From CAVQOB01 sp963714325 (GTDB taxonomy: Bacteria > Pseudomonadota > Alphaproteobacteria > Rhizobiales > Hyphomicrobiaceae): a DNA stretch of 59,822 nt. Below are positions 15,540 to 23,967 of the stretch, one piece after another. The translations under genes were made by a program, and so were the position numbers. The stretch lies in contig CAVQOB010000031.1 in assembly GCA_963714325.1 (NCBI GenBank), positions 1 through 59,822 of the forward strand, in the 5' to 3' direction. Numbering within the stretch: position 1 is the stretch's first letter; the number at the start of each line of letters is the position of its first letter. A model generated the notes under the pieces. The model saw only the letters and a program-made list of their open reading frames with translations, was not told the origin of the DNA and did no database searches.

Positions 15540-16364
15540 ATGCACGTCGACGCTCATCAACATTTTTGGTCATTGGCCCGCGATGACTACGGCTGGTTGA
15601 AGCCGGAGCTCGCACCGATCTATCGCAATGTTGCGCCGCGCGACCTCGAACCGTACCTGCGCCATCACGGCATCACCCACACCGTGCTCATCCAGGCAGC
15701 TCCAACCATCGAGGAGACCGAATACCTCCTCGGCCTAGCCGATGCCACGCCCTGGATCGCCGCCGTCGTCGGCTGGATCGATTTCGAAGATCAAAGCCAT
15801 CGCCGTCATCTCGAACGCTGGTCGCGTCACGCCAAATTCCGCGCCGTCCGACCGATGCTCCAAGACATCCCTGACACAGATTGGATACTCCAACCCAAAT
15901 GCGAATGGGCACTACGCACCCTTGAAGACCTCGATCTGCATTTTGAATTTCTCGGCACCCCACGTCATCTAAACGCCGCAACCATGCTACTGCAACGACA
16001 CCCCGATCTACGCATCGTGTTGGATCACGCCTTGAAACCTCAGATCCGCGATCACGCCTTCGAACCCTGGGCCAGCGCCATGACCGCACTCGCCCGCGAC
16101 ACCACCGCCATCTGCAAACTGTCCGGTCTGGTCACTGAAGCACGCCGCGGCTGGACGCTGTCCGATCTCAAACCCTACGTCGATCACGTCGTGACCACGT
16201 TCGGCGCGGACCGCGTAATGTGGGGCTCCGATTGGCCGGTCGTGGAACTGAATGGCAGCTACGATTCCTGGCGTGCCGTAACCCAGGCCCTCATCGGCGC
16301 GCATCCCGGCGCCAGCCAAATTCTTGGCGAAACCGCTCGGCGCGCTTATCGCATTGCAACATAG
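15540..16364 (+). CDS. L-fuconolactonase-like amidohydrolase
   Basis: Amidohydrolase-2 superfamily lactonase, predicted to open the lactone made by the upstream dehydrogenase. VDAHQHFWSLARDDYGWL at about residues 3-20 contains the metal HxH and the W(L) signature of L-fuconolactone and L-rhamnonolactone hydrolases; the later metal or catalytic residues are in VLDHALKP near 160 and MWGSDWPVVEL near 223-233. The 274-residue length is typical. Eight bases separate it from fucU. Confidence 0.9.
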   Translation: MHVDAHQHFWSLARDDYGWLKPELAPIYRNVAPRDLEPYLRHHGITHTVLIQAAPTIEETEYLLGLADATPWIAAVVGWIDFEDQSHRRHLERWSRHAKFRAVRPMLQDIPDTDWILQPKCEWALRTLEDLDLHFEFLGTPRHLNAATMLLQRHPDLRIVLDHALKPQIRDHAFEPWASAMTALARDTTAICKLSGLVTEARRGWTLSDLKPYVDHVVTTFGADRVMWGSDWPVVELNGSYDSWRAVTQALIGAHPGASQILGETARRAYRIAT

Positions 16365-16522
16365 ACACGCGGCCAACCAGACCATCAACGCACCTGAGCT
16401 GCCAAGTCCGCCAGTTCTGCAATCAGACATGCAACAACCGCACTAGACGGCGGTCGTCGCTGATGTGACACTCCCGCTATCGCATCCGACAATCGAGAAC
16501 CAAGGCAAGGGGAGAAATCGCA

Positions 16523-17872
16523 ATGCCTCACCGTTCCTATATGTCACGCCGCCGATGGCTCAAGAACAGCGTCGGAGCGATCGCACTCCCATTCCTAACA
16601 ACACCATTCATTGCCCGTCAGGCTCTCGGCCAGTCAACATTCAATTGGAAACGCGCCGCCGGCCAAAAGCTCGACATATTGTTCGTCAAAAACCCTCGCG
16701 CCGACCTCCTGATGGCTGCGGAAAAAGAATTTACTGAACTGACCGGCATCGCGGTCTCATCTGAAGCGGTCCCAGAGCAACAACAGCGCCAAAAAGTCGC
16801 TATTGAGTTTGCCTCTGGCAAACCGACGTTCGATGTCGTCGCGCTCTCGCTGCACGTACAGAAGCGTCAAGCAGCAAAAGGCAAATGGCTTACCGATCTC
16901 AGGCCGTTTCTCAGCGATGCTTCGCTCACATCGCCGGATCTCGATTGGAACGATTTTGGCAAGGCCGGCCTCAACCTCGCAACGGACGCCGACGGCACGC
17001 TCGTCACCCTACCGAAGTTCGTCGACTATTTCATTCTCTACTACAACAAGGAGCTGTTCGAGCAGAAAGGCGTCGCCTACCCAACCACCATGGATGAGAT
17101 CGTCAGCGCCGCACAAAAACTCAATGATCCAGCCAAAGGCATCGCCGGCATCGTCAATCGCGGCGTCAAAAACGCCAACGTCGTCGTCTGGACAACGCTG
17201 ATGCTCGGCATGGGTGCCGAAACCGTCTCGAAGGACGGCAAGCTCCTGACCACCACCGATGATGCCGTTTGGGCCGCCGAACTCTACAAAAAACTCAACA
17301 AGGATTTCGCTCCTCCAGGCGTCGTCGGCTTCAACTGGAACGAATGCCAGACAACGTTTGCACAGGGCCGCGCCGCCATGTGGCTCGATGGTATCGGCTT
17401 TGCCCCGCCGCTTGAAGATCCAACCAAATCCAAGATCGTCGGCAAGGTCGGTTATGGCGTCGTGCCGAAAGGTCCGAAAGCGCATCATACCGCCCTTTTC
17501 GGCGACGGCATGGGCATCACGACGGCCTCGACCAAGAAGGAAGCGGCTTGGCTTTATTGCCAATGGGCGACCAACAAAGCCAATCAGCTGAAAATGGTCA
17601 AAGCCGGAGCTGGTGCTGCATCCCGCAATTCGCCACTCGCCGACAAAGATCTGCAGGCCGGATCGAAATTCAACAAGCAATACTTCGACTGCCTGCTTGA
17701 GTTGGCCAAGATTGGTCGCCCTGGCTTGCCCGTCATTGTGCCCGTCACTGAATTCCGCGACGTCTTCGGCGTAGCACTCACCAACATGATCAACGGCGCC
17801 GACGTCAAAGCCGAACTCACCAAGGCGACCGAACAATTCCAGCCCGTCCTCGACAAGAGCGAAAAGAGTTGA
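16523..17872 (+). CDS. Sugar ABC transporter substrate-binding protein (Tat-exported)
   Basis: Family 1 extracellular solute-binding protein. The N-terminus has a twin-arginine signal, SRRRWLKNSVGAIALPFL (7-24), with cleavage probable after ARQALGQ near 35. The mature part begins with beta-strand KLDILFVKNPRADLLMAAEKEFTELTGI and has the NKELFEQKGVAYPTTMDEI hinge element typical of these proteins. A GGGGAGA ribosome site precedes the ATG at 16523. The 449 residues are normal for sugar-binding proteins of the MalE/UgpB class. A stem-loop lies between it and the permeases. Confidence 0.92.
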   Translation: MPHRSYMSRRRWLKNSVGAIALPFLTTPFIARQALGQSTFNWKRAAGQKLDILFVKNPRADLLMAAEKEFTELTGIAVSSEAVPEQQQRQKVAIEFASGKPTFDVVALSLHVQKRQAAKGKWLTDLRPFLSDASLTSPDLDWNDFGKAGLNLATDADGTLVTLPKFVDYFILYYNKELFEQKGVAYPTTMDEIVSAAQKLNDPAKGIAGIVNRGVKNANVVVWTTLMLGMGAETVSKDGKLLTTTDDAVWAAELYKKLNKDFAPPGVVGFNWNECQTTFAQGRAAMWLDGIGFAPPLEDPTKSKIVGKVGYGVVPKGPKAHHTALFGDGMGITTASTKKEAAWLYCQWATNKANQLKMVKAGAGAASRNSPLADKDLQAGSKFNKQYFDCLLELAKIGRPGLPVIVPVTEFRDVFGVALTNMINGADVKAELTKATEQFQPVLDKSEKS

Positions 17873-17880
17873 CCCAAAAA

Positions 17881-17920
17881 TGACCTCCGCACATGCAAAG
17901 CTAGTACTGTGTGGAGGTCA
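17881..17920 (+). promoter_or_regulatory. Intercistronic stem-loop after the binding-protein gene
   Basis: TGACCTCCGCACA at 17881-17893 pairs 12 of 13 with TGTGTGGAGGTCA at 17908-17920 around a 14-base loop. There is no U-run, so it is more likely an RNA-stabilising or attenuating hairpin than a terminator. Such structures commonly keep binding protein above permease in ABC operons. Confidence 0.7.
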
Positions 17921-18012
17921 GCCATTCCCGACCCAAATAGCGACAACTCAGGCTTGTCCCCATGCTGTGAACAGCGCTGGCGGCCAGCTCCCCGCGTGGA
18001 ACACCGTCGCGA

Positions 18013-18972
18013 ATGGATAGCAAATCATCGCCGACGCGGTCTGCCCGGATTCTCCCACCTCACCGGAGAGCAAGAGGCTGGATCTTCGTCAAGCCGTCGG
18101 CAAACGTCTCGTCCCTCAAGCGCAACTATTGGCTATTCGCGCTTCCAGCCGTCCTCGTAATCGCCGCCGTCATCGTTTTTCCATGGCTATTCACCGTCTA
18201 CATGGCGTTGATGGATTGGAATTTGACGGGCTCATCGACGTTCGTCGGAACCGACAATTTTCGCACGCTCTTCAAGGACAGCCGCTTCCTCGATTCAATT
18301 CTGACGACTCTCATTTTCAGTCTACTGGCTGTCATCGTCCCGATCGTCCTCGGAACAGCTGCCGCGCTCGCATTCCACGAAAACTTTCGCGGCCGCGGAA
18401 TTCTCCGTGCCATCTTCATCATGCCAATGATGGCGACACCCGTTGCTATTTCGCTTGTCTGGACCATGATGTTTCACCCCCAACTCGGCGTTCTCAATTA
18501 CTTGCTGACAAGTATCGGGCTGCCGCCATCGACCTGGGTCTATAGTCCCAAGACTGTGATCCCGACGCTCGTAATGGTGGAAGTCTGGCATTGGACCCCG
18601 CTCGTGATGCTCATAGTCCTAGGCGGCCTTTCCAACCTTCCAAGGGACCCCTACGACGCCGCCGCGATCGATGGTGCCGGCTACTGGAAACAGGTCCGCT
18701 ATCTGACGCTGCCGCTGGTCTGGCCATTCATCACAATCGCCCTGATCATACGCACAATCGACGCACTTAAAACCTTCGATACGATCTTCGTGATCACAGG
18801 CGGTGGCCCCGGCACGGCGTCCGAAACGATGAATATGTTCCTCTATGCGCAAGCCTTCTCGTTTCTGAAACTGGGTTACGCCTCCGCCGTAGTGATCATT
18901 TTCTTCGTCATCGTCATCGCACTATCACTCTTGCTGCTGTATGTCCGTCAGAGGTCGAAATGGAACATGTAG
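18013..18972 (+). CDS. Sugar ABC transporter permease (MalF-type)
   Basis: Inner-membrane permease with about six helices; the first is FALPAVLVIAAVIVFPWLFTVYMAL near residues 43-67. The cytosolic EAA loop that docks the ATPase is DPYDAAAIDGAGYWKQVRYLTLPLVWP near 211-237. The 30-odd residues before the first helix are basic and poorly conserved, so the true start could be later than 18013. The last 13 bases overlap the partner permease. No ATPase gene follows. Confidence 0.9.
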   Translation: MDSKSSPTRSARILPPHRRARGWIFVKPSANVSSLKRNYWLFALPAVLVIAAVIVFPWLFTVYMALMDWNLTGSSTFVGTDNFRTLFKDSRFLDSILTTLIFSLLAVIVPIVLGTAAALAFHENFRGRGILRAIFIMPMMATPVAISLVWTMMFHPQLGVLNYLLTSIGLPPSTWVYSPKTVIPTLVMVEVWHWTPLVMLIVLGGLSNLPRDPYDAAAIDGAGYWKQVRYLTLPLVWPFITIALIIRTIDALKTFDTIFVITGGGPGTASETMNMFLYAQAFSFLKLGYASAVVIIFFVIVIALSLLLLYVRQRSKWNM

Positions 18973-19814
18973 TCAGGCGCCACCGATGGACCAGACTGCG
19001 CGCATTCGCCAATCGCCTGGGGCTTTGGATTGCCGTCTTTTGCTTCGTGTCGCCGGCCGCCTTCGTTTTTCTCTGGATGTTGTCACTCTCACTTAAGACA
19101 GAAGTCGACAACACGGCATTCCCGCCGGTCTTCATCCCGTCGCCGCCGACGCTCGACAACTACCTCGACGTCTTTGCAAAGAACCGATTCGGCCTCTACC
19201 TCTGGAACTCGATCCTCGTCACAGGCGGTGCGACCCTCTTCGGCCTCCTGGTCGGAGTTCCCGCCGGCTACGGCATCGCCAAGGCCAAGGCAGCGCGCAT
19301 GGCCGTCCTCGTCATGATTGCGCGCATGACGCCGGCCCTCTCCTACCTGATCCCGCTCTTCATTGCGTTCCAATGGTTAGGCCTGATCAACACGCTGTGG
19401 GCGCTGTTCATTACGCACCTTGTCATCACGATTCCGATCATCGTCTGGGTCATGATGGGAACCTTCGAAAGCATGCCGCGGGATCTCGACGATGCCGCTC
19501 TTATCGACGGCTGTACGCTCTGGCAGAGCTTCCGCTACGTCGCACTACCGCTCGCAAAATCCGGTATCGTTGTCTCGGCAATCCTTTCATTCATTTTTTC
19601 ATGGAATAACTTCATCTTTGGCGTCGTGCTTGGCGGCAAGGATACGCGCACCTTGCCGGTCGCCGTGTACAACGTTCTGACATTCGAACAACTATCCTGG
19701 GGACCACTCGCAGCAGCGGCACTCCTTGTCACAGCGCCCGTTCTCATTGTAACCCTGATAGCCCAGAAGCAGATCGTTGCCGGCCTGACGTCCGGTGGCT
19801 TGAAAGACGGTTGA
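18960..19814 (+). CDS. Sugar ABC transporter permease (MalG-type)
   Basis: The second membrane subunit, 284 residues, with six predicted helices and the EAA motif MPRDLDDAALIDGCTLWQSFRYVALPLAKSG near 177-207. The first helix is followed by the usual SLKTEVDN...PPVFIPSPPTLDNYLDVF periplasmic segment. Translation is coupled to the upstream permease by a 13-base overlap. The absence of an ATP-binding gene implies use of a shared MsmX/UgpC-type ATPase encoded elsewhere. Confidence 0.92.
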   Translation: MEHVVRRHRWTRLRAFANRLGLWIAVFCFVSPAAFVFLWMLSLSLKTEVDNTAFPPVFIPSPPTLDNYLDVFAKNRFGLYLWNSILVTGGATLFGLLVGVPAGYGIAKAKAARMAVLVMIARMTPALSYLIPLFIAFQWLGLINTLWALFITHLVITIPIIVWVMMGTFESMPRDLDDAALIDGCTLWQSFRYVALPLAKSGIVVSAILSFIFSWNNFIFGVVLGGKDTRTLPVAVYNVLTFEQLSWGPLAAAALLVTAPVLIVTLIAQKQIVAGLTSGGLKDG

Positions 19815-19842
19815 ACCCGTCATTGTCAAAGGAGCCGAACGA

Positions 19843-20727
19843 ATGACGACGAAACGCTTCGGCCTCAGTTGCGCCATCTCGACGCCGTTTGCCAGCTCCG
19901 GCGCCATCGACATCACGCGCCTCGTCGCCCACGCCAAACAGTGCAAGGCCGAAGGCTGCGATAGCATCACGCTCTTTGGCACCACCGGCGAAGGTTTTTC
20001 GATCGGCCCCGTTGAACGCAGTGCAGTGTATGACGGGTTCCGCAAGGCCGGATTCGACATGCGCACTGAGGTTGGTGCCGGCGTGATGGCCGCCAGCGTC
20101 GAGGAAGCAGCAGCACAAGCCAGCCAAGCGCTTGACGCCGGCTGCAGGCACTTGCTCCTCGCCCCACCGTTCTACTTCAAGAATGTCAGCGACGACGGCC
20201 TCTTTGCCTGGCACAGCGAGCTCTTCCGCGCGCTTGGCAGCGCCTGCCGCGATGTCATCCTCTACAATCTCCCCGGTCAGACGGCGGTGACGATTTCGCA
20301 CAACCTCGTCGCACGCCTGCGCAAAGCGCACCCCGGCATCGTCATCGGTGTCAAGGATAGCTCGGGCCAATGGCCCTACACCGAGCGCATGCTCAGGGAA
20401 CACGGCGACATTGCCATCCTCATCGGCGACGAACGCCACCTCGCCAACGCCGTCAGACTCGGCGGCCAGGGCTCCATCTGCGGCCTCGCCAACAGCCACG
20501 CGGGTCTGCTCCGCCCTCTCGTCCATGAAGGCCGCGACAACCCGCTCGTCAACACGCTTGTCGACACCATCGTCAGCTTTCCGGTCCTGCCCGCCGTCAA
20601 AGCCATGATCGCCGCCAAGACCAGGGACAATGCCTGGCTTGCCGTCCGCGCGCCACTCGTGGCCTTATCCGCCGAGCAGAATCGCAACTTGCTGGCCGCA
20701 ACAACAGCAGTGATGGGCGCGACGTAA
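19843..20727 (+). CDS. DapA/N-acetylneuraminate lyase-family aldolase
   Basis: Class I aldolase or dehydratase of the dihydrodipicolinate synthase family. GTTGEGFS near residue 46 is the phosphate/carboxylate loop, the catalytic Tyr is in LYNLPGQT near 142, and the Schiff-base Lys is in IGVKDSSGQW near 168. It is 294 residues. In this operon the natural substrate would be a 2-keto-3-deoxy sugar acid, cleaved to pyruvate and an aldehyde (lactaldehyde if the sugar is fucose). This substrate is inferred from context; the fold alone does not give it. Confidence 0.88.
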   Translation: MTTKRFGLSCAISTPFASSGAIDITRLVAHAKQCKAEGCDSITLFGTTGEGFSIGPVERSAVYDGFRKAGFDMRTEVGAGVMAASVEEAAAQASQALDAGCRHLLLAPPFYFKNVSDDGLFAWHSELFRALGSACRDVILYNLPGQTAVTISHNLVARLRKAHPGIVIGVKDSSGQWPYTERMLREHGDIAILIGDERHLANAVRLGGQGSICGLANSHAGLLRPLVHEGRDNPLVNTLVDTIVSFPVLPAVKAMIAAKTRDNAWLAVRAPLVALSAEQNRNLLAATTAVMGAT

Positions 20728-20830
20728 ACAAAACAATCCGCACTTTCGCACGGCGTGTCGAATTGACTTGCGGATTGCGCGCACAGGATTGACTGTCGTC
20801 AATAGGACGGCAACTCGGAGAAGCGCAACG

Positions 20831-21805
20831 ATGCTCGGAAAACATCTCGGAGTCCTGATTGCCGCGCTTGCAACACTGGCATCGACAGCCACCGCCCAGG
20901 ACTACCCGTCGAAGCCCATCAAAATCCTCGTCGGCTTTGCCGCAGGAGGCGGCACCGACGTCACCGCGCGAGTCCTTGCGCCGCGCCTTTCGGAGCGCTT
21001 AGGTCAACCCATCATCATTGAAAACCGCCCCGGCGCCGCCGGCAACATCGCAACCGAATTGGCCGTCCGCGCCACTCCTGATGGCTACACCCTATTGATG
21101 GGAACGATCGCAGCCCTTGCCGTCAATCCAAGCCTCTACGGCAACCTGACATTCGATCCACTGACGGACCTGGCGCCCATTTCACTCGCCGTGTCCCTGC
21201 CCAACATCATCGTCACTCATCCATCCGTGCCGGTGAAAACGCTGGCCGAGCTCGTTGCGCTCTCGAAAGAAAAGCCGGGAACCTTCAACTATTCGACATC
21301 CGGATCTGGGTCCGCCGGCCACCTCGCTGGCGAACTCTTCAAACAACTCACCAAAACCGATTTCACGCATATTCCCTACAAAGGCGGCGCGCCCGCAATG
21401 ACCGATCTTGTGGCCGGCCAAGTCAACATGAGCTTTGCCGCGGCCGGCAGTGCGCTGCCGCAAATAAAGGCTGGAAAAATTAAGGCGCTGGCCGTCACGA
21501 CACTCACGCGCTCATCCGCCTTGCCCGACATTCCAACCGTCGAAGAATCGATTGGCCTCAAGGGCTACAAGTCCAACAACTGGTACGGTCTCGTCGGCCC
21601 GGCCAAGCTGCCCCGCGCCATCATCGACAAGCTCCACGCTGCCATGGTTGCGACGCTGAACGAACCGGCAATCAAGGAAAAGCTGTTGGGACAAGGCCTC
21701 GATGCGTCTCCAAGCCCTACGCCGGAAGCCTTCGGTGCTTACATCAAAAAGGAAACCGAAATCTGGTCCAAGGTCGTCAAGGACACCGGCGCGAAGGTGG
21801 AATAG
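20831..21805 (+). CDS. Bug-family tripartite tricarboxylate-type binding protein
   Basis: Periplasmic solute-binding protein of the Bug/TctC family. Starting at the ATG at 20831, after GGAGAAG, gives a Sec signal peptide MLGKHLGVLIAALATLASTATAQ and a 324-residue precursor. The family motifs are present: PSKPIKILVGFAAGGGTDVTAR, ENRPGAAGN and the FTHIPYKGGAPAMTDLVAGQVNM loop that binds carboxylate ligands. An in-frame ATG at 20768 would hide the signal peptide. No TctAB membrane genes are nearby; orphan Bug proteins are common. Confidence 0.93.
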   Translation: MLGKHLGVLIAALATLASTATAQDYPSKPIKILVGFAAGGGTDVTARVLAPRLSERLGQPIIIENRPGAAGNIATELAVRATPDGYTLLMGTIAALAVNPSLYGNLTFDPLTDLAPISLAVSLPNIIVTHPSVPVKTLAELVALSKEKPGTFNYSTSGSGSAGHLAGELFKQLTKTDFTHIPYKGGAPAMTDLVAGQVNMSFAAAGSALPQIKAGKIKALAVTTLTRSSALPDIPTVEESIGLKGYKSNNWYGLVGPAKLPRAIIDKLHAAMVATLNEPAIKEKLLGQGLDASPSPTPEAFGAYIKKETEIWSKVVKDTGAKVE

Positions 21806-21809
21806 ACGA

Positions 21810-22604
21810 ATGAACCTAGAGTTCCAGGACCGCCGCATCGTCGTCATCGGCGCCAGCTACGGCATCGGCTTTGCGGCAGCCCGCCAGATGGCCGACGAGG
21901 GCGCCGATCTCCTGCTCGTCGCGCGCGATGCCGGACGCATCGATACCGCCGCCACCGACCTCGCAAAAACCGCCAGGCGCAAGCCAACGCCCCTCGCCGT
22001 CGACATCACGCAAGCAGCAGGCTCAACCGCCATCGCATCCGCAGTCTCCAACCGCTGGAACGGCCAGCTTGATGGTCTCGTCTGCGCCGTCGGCGGCAGC
22101 ATCCGAGCCTCATTCGAGGATTTGACCGACGACGAGTGGACCGCCAACTACACCTTCAATGTCATGTCCGCCGTCCGTCCCATCCGCGCTCTATTGCCGG
22201 CTCTTCGCCAGGGAACCAAACCTGCGATCGTCCTGCTCGGTTCCGCAGGCTCAAAAATGCCGCATGCCCACCAGATCGTCTCCAACACTCACAAGGCAGG
22301 CCTGCTCGGCCTTATGAAAACATTGGCCGGCGAACTGGCAAGCGATGGCATCCGTGTCAACTCCGTCGGCCCCGGTCGAACACTGACCCCACTCTGGAAC
22401 AATCGCGCGGCCAAGATGGCAGCCGAGCGCGGCGTGCCCGCCAGCACCATCATCGACGAGTTCAGCCAGGATATCCCGCTTCGACGCTTTGCCGAACCCG
22501 ACGAGATCGCGAGCATGGTGACCTGGCTGATGAGCCCAAGAGCCGGCTACGTGACAGGGCAAGCCATCAATGTCGACGGCGGCATGGCCCGTGGCTTGCT
22601 CTGA
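21810..22604 (+). CDS. Atypical short-chain dehydrogenase/reductase
   Basis: Classical-length SDR (264 residues) with the cofactor loop GASYGIGFAAARQ near 13-25 and the C-terminal SPRAGYVTGQAINVDGG. The active site is unusual: the Ser is present in LLGSAGSK, but where Y-x-x-x-K is expected the sequence reads IVSNTHKAGLLGL, so the Tyr is replaced by Ser while the Lys stays. A group of SDRs with SN in place of Tyr is known to me from annotation, without defined activity. The start four bases after the Bug stop codon gives tight coupling. In context it could act on a keto-deoxy acid, or bind rather than reduce its ligand. Confidence 0.85.
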   Translation: MNLEFQDRRIVVIGASYGIGFAAARQMADEGADLLLVARDAGRIDTAATDLAKTARRKPTPLAVDITQAAGSTAIASAVSNRWNGQLDGLVCAVGGSIRASFEDLTDDEWTANYTFNVMSAVRPIRALLPALRQGTKPAIVLLGSAGSKMPHAHQIVSNTHKAGLLGLMKTLAGELASDGIRVNSVGPGRTLTPLWNNRAAKMAAERGVPASTIIDEFSQDIPLRRFAEPDEIASMVTWLMSPRAGYVTGQAINVDGGMARGLL

Positions 22605-22620
22605 AATCAACACAAGCCAA

Positions 22621-23736
22621 CTAAATCTCGATATCGCACCACAAGCACGCATGATCCGACGAGGCATGCGTGCTATCCATAATTTCTGGATACACCGGCC
22701 AGAGCTTGCCGTTCTTACCGCCCCACACACCCATCCGCCAGATCCCGCCCTGGCTCATCCGCTGGAACAGTGACGGCGATAACAGCACGTAATCGATCTT
22801 GTCACGCGAGTGGCCGTCCTTGAAGGTGCCGGGCCTGCCATCATTCTGAAAACGCGGATGCTCGCTCGCATCCTTGAGATCCGTATCCCGCGTCAGCGGC
22901 GACAACGCCTCGCTCTCCGGCGTATCGTTCAAATCGCCGATGATCGCGATATGTTCGGCGCCCTCCTTCTTCAGTCTTTCATAGATCGTCCGCACCGTCT
23001 CGGCTTGCAGCCAGCGCCGCGCATCCGACGCGTCCTGCGTGCCATAGCCCTTGCTCTTGAAGTGATTGACCAGCACCCAGATCGTCGCGCCAGAAGGCGT
23101 CCAGATCGCGAATTCCGGGCAGTCGCGGCTGAAGACGTGTCCCCCGTTCGCCGTCCGATCGTCGACATGGCTCCGCATCCATCCGACCTTGTAGCCGGAT
23201 TTCGCCATCAAGCCGACATCAATTCCGCGCGTATCGTTGCCATCGATCAGCATCGCTTCGCCATAAGGCTTGCCGCCCACCGACGGTAGCAACTTCTCCG
23301 AAAACTGCATCAACGCGGCGCGTCCCTCGCACTCGATCACACTCAGCACGTCGGCGTTGACGTCCCGCACCACCTGCGCGGTGTTGCGTGTCGAGGTCTC
23401 GTTGACGAGTTCGTTCTTCATCTCAACCCATCCGGACCAATCCGATCGGCCTTTCGCCACCACCTCGACGCCAAAGACCTTGCCGCGCTTGATCAATTGT
23501 CCGCGATTTTGCCGCAGCGCCACGTACGCCCCGCCGTCGTCTTTCTTGTCAATGCCAAGCGTCTGCATCAACGCGAGAATGCGCTTCTTATCCGCCTCGT
23601 CATAAGCGTCTTTGGCGAGGATGGCGTTGATCTCGGCAAAGTGTTCAAGGACCGAACGGCCTTCCGTCCAAGTGTCGAGATTGAGCGCCTTCGCCCGCGT
23701 GAACAGGTTTTCGACGTTGTACGTTGCTATGCGCAT
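22621..23736 (-). CDS. Endonuclease/exonuclease/phosphatase family protein
   Basis: DNase I-like metal hydrolase fold, 371 residues. Catalytic motifs: RIATYNVENLF at 2-12 (Asn), VLSVIECEGRAAL near 131-143 (Glu), VNHFKSKGYG near 224 (the Asn-His pair), GDLNDTPES near 270 (Asp-x-Asn) and the final SSDHACLWCDI (Asp-His). No signal peptide is seen, so a cytosolic role is likely. Substrate (nucleic acid or phosphoester) is unknown. It converges on the SDR gene. Confidence 0.9.
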   Translation of the reverse strand: MRIATYNVENLFTRAKALNLDTWTEGRSVLEHFAEINAILAKDAYDEADKKRILALMQTLGIDKKDDGGAYVALRQNRGQLIKRGKVFGVEVVAKGRSDWSGWVEMKNELVNETSTRNTAQVVRDVNADVLSVIECEGRAALMQFSEKLLPSVGGKPYGEAMLIDGNDTRGIDVGLMAKSGYKVGWMRSHVDDRTANGGHVFSRDCPEFAIWTPSGATIWVLVNHFKSKGYGTQDASDARRWLQAETVRTIYERLKKEGAEHIAIIGDLNDTPESEALSPLTRDTDLKDASEHPRFQNDGRPGTFKDGHSRDKIDYVLLSPSLFQRMSQGGIWRMGVWGGKNGKLWPVYPEIMDSTHASSDHACLWCDIEI

Positions 23737-23886
23737 GCGTCAGCAAACTCCGCTGCAAACTTGGTCGAACGCGCACTAGGGCACAATGCCACGAATCGAA
23801 GCCAAATCTAACAGCCCGCGCCCTGAACCAGCGGCGCTGTCGCTGCTTCATCCACAGCCCATAGTGCCTTGATGCCATGCAGGTTA

Positions 23887-23925
23887 TAGTTTGCCCAAGT
23901 TTGGCCGACCAAGTCTGGCAAACTA
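23887..23925. promoter_or_regulatory. Inverted repeat upstream of the C13 peptidase gene
   Basis: TAGTTTGCC at 23887-23895 and its exact reverse complement GGCAAACTA at 23917-23925 frame two direct copies of a CAAGTYTGGC unit (Y is T then C). The element ends 42 bases before the peptidase start, a position fitting an operator or an RNA hairpin in the leader. Confidence 0.55.
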
Positions 23926-23967
23926 GGATCGCCGCCGCCCGAACACGACGGGCGCAATCGAATTTCC

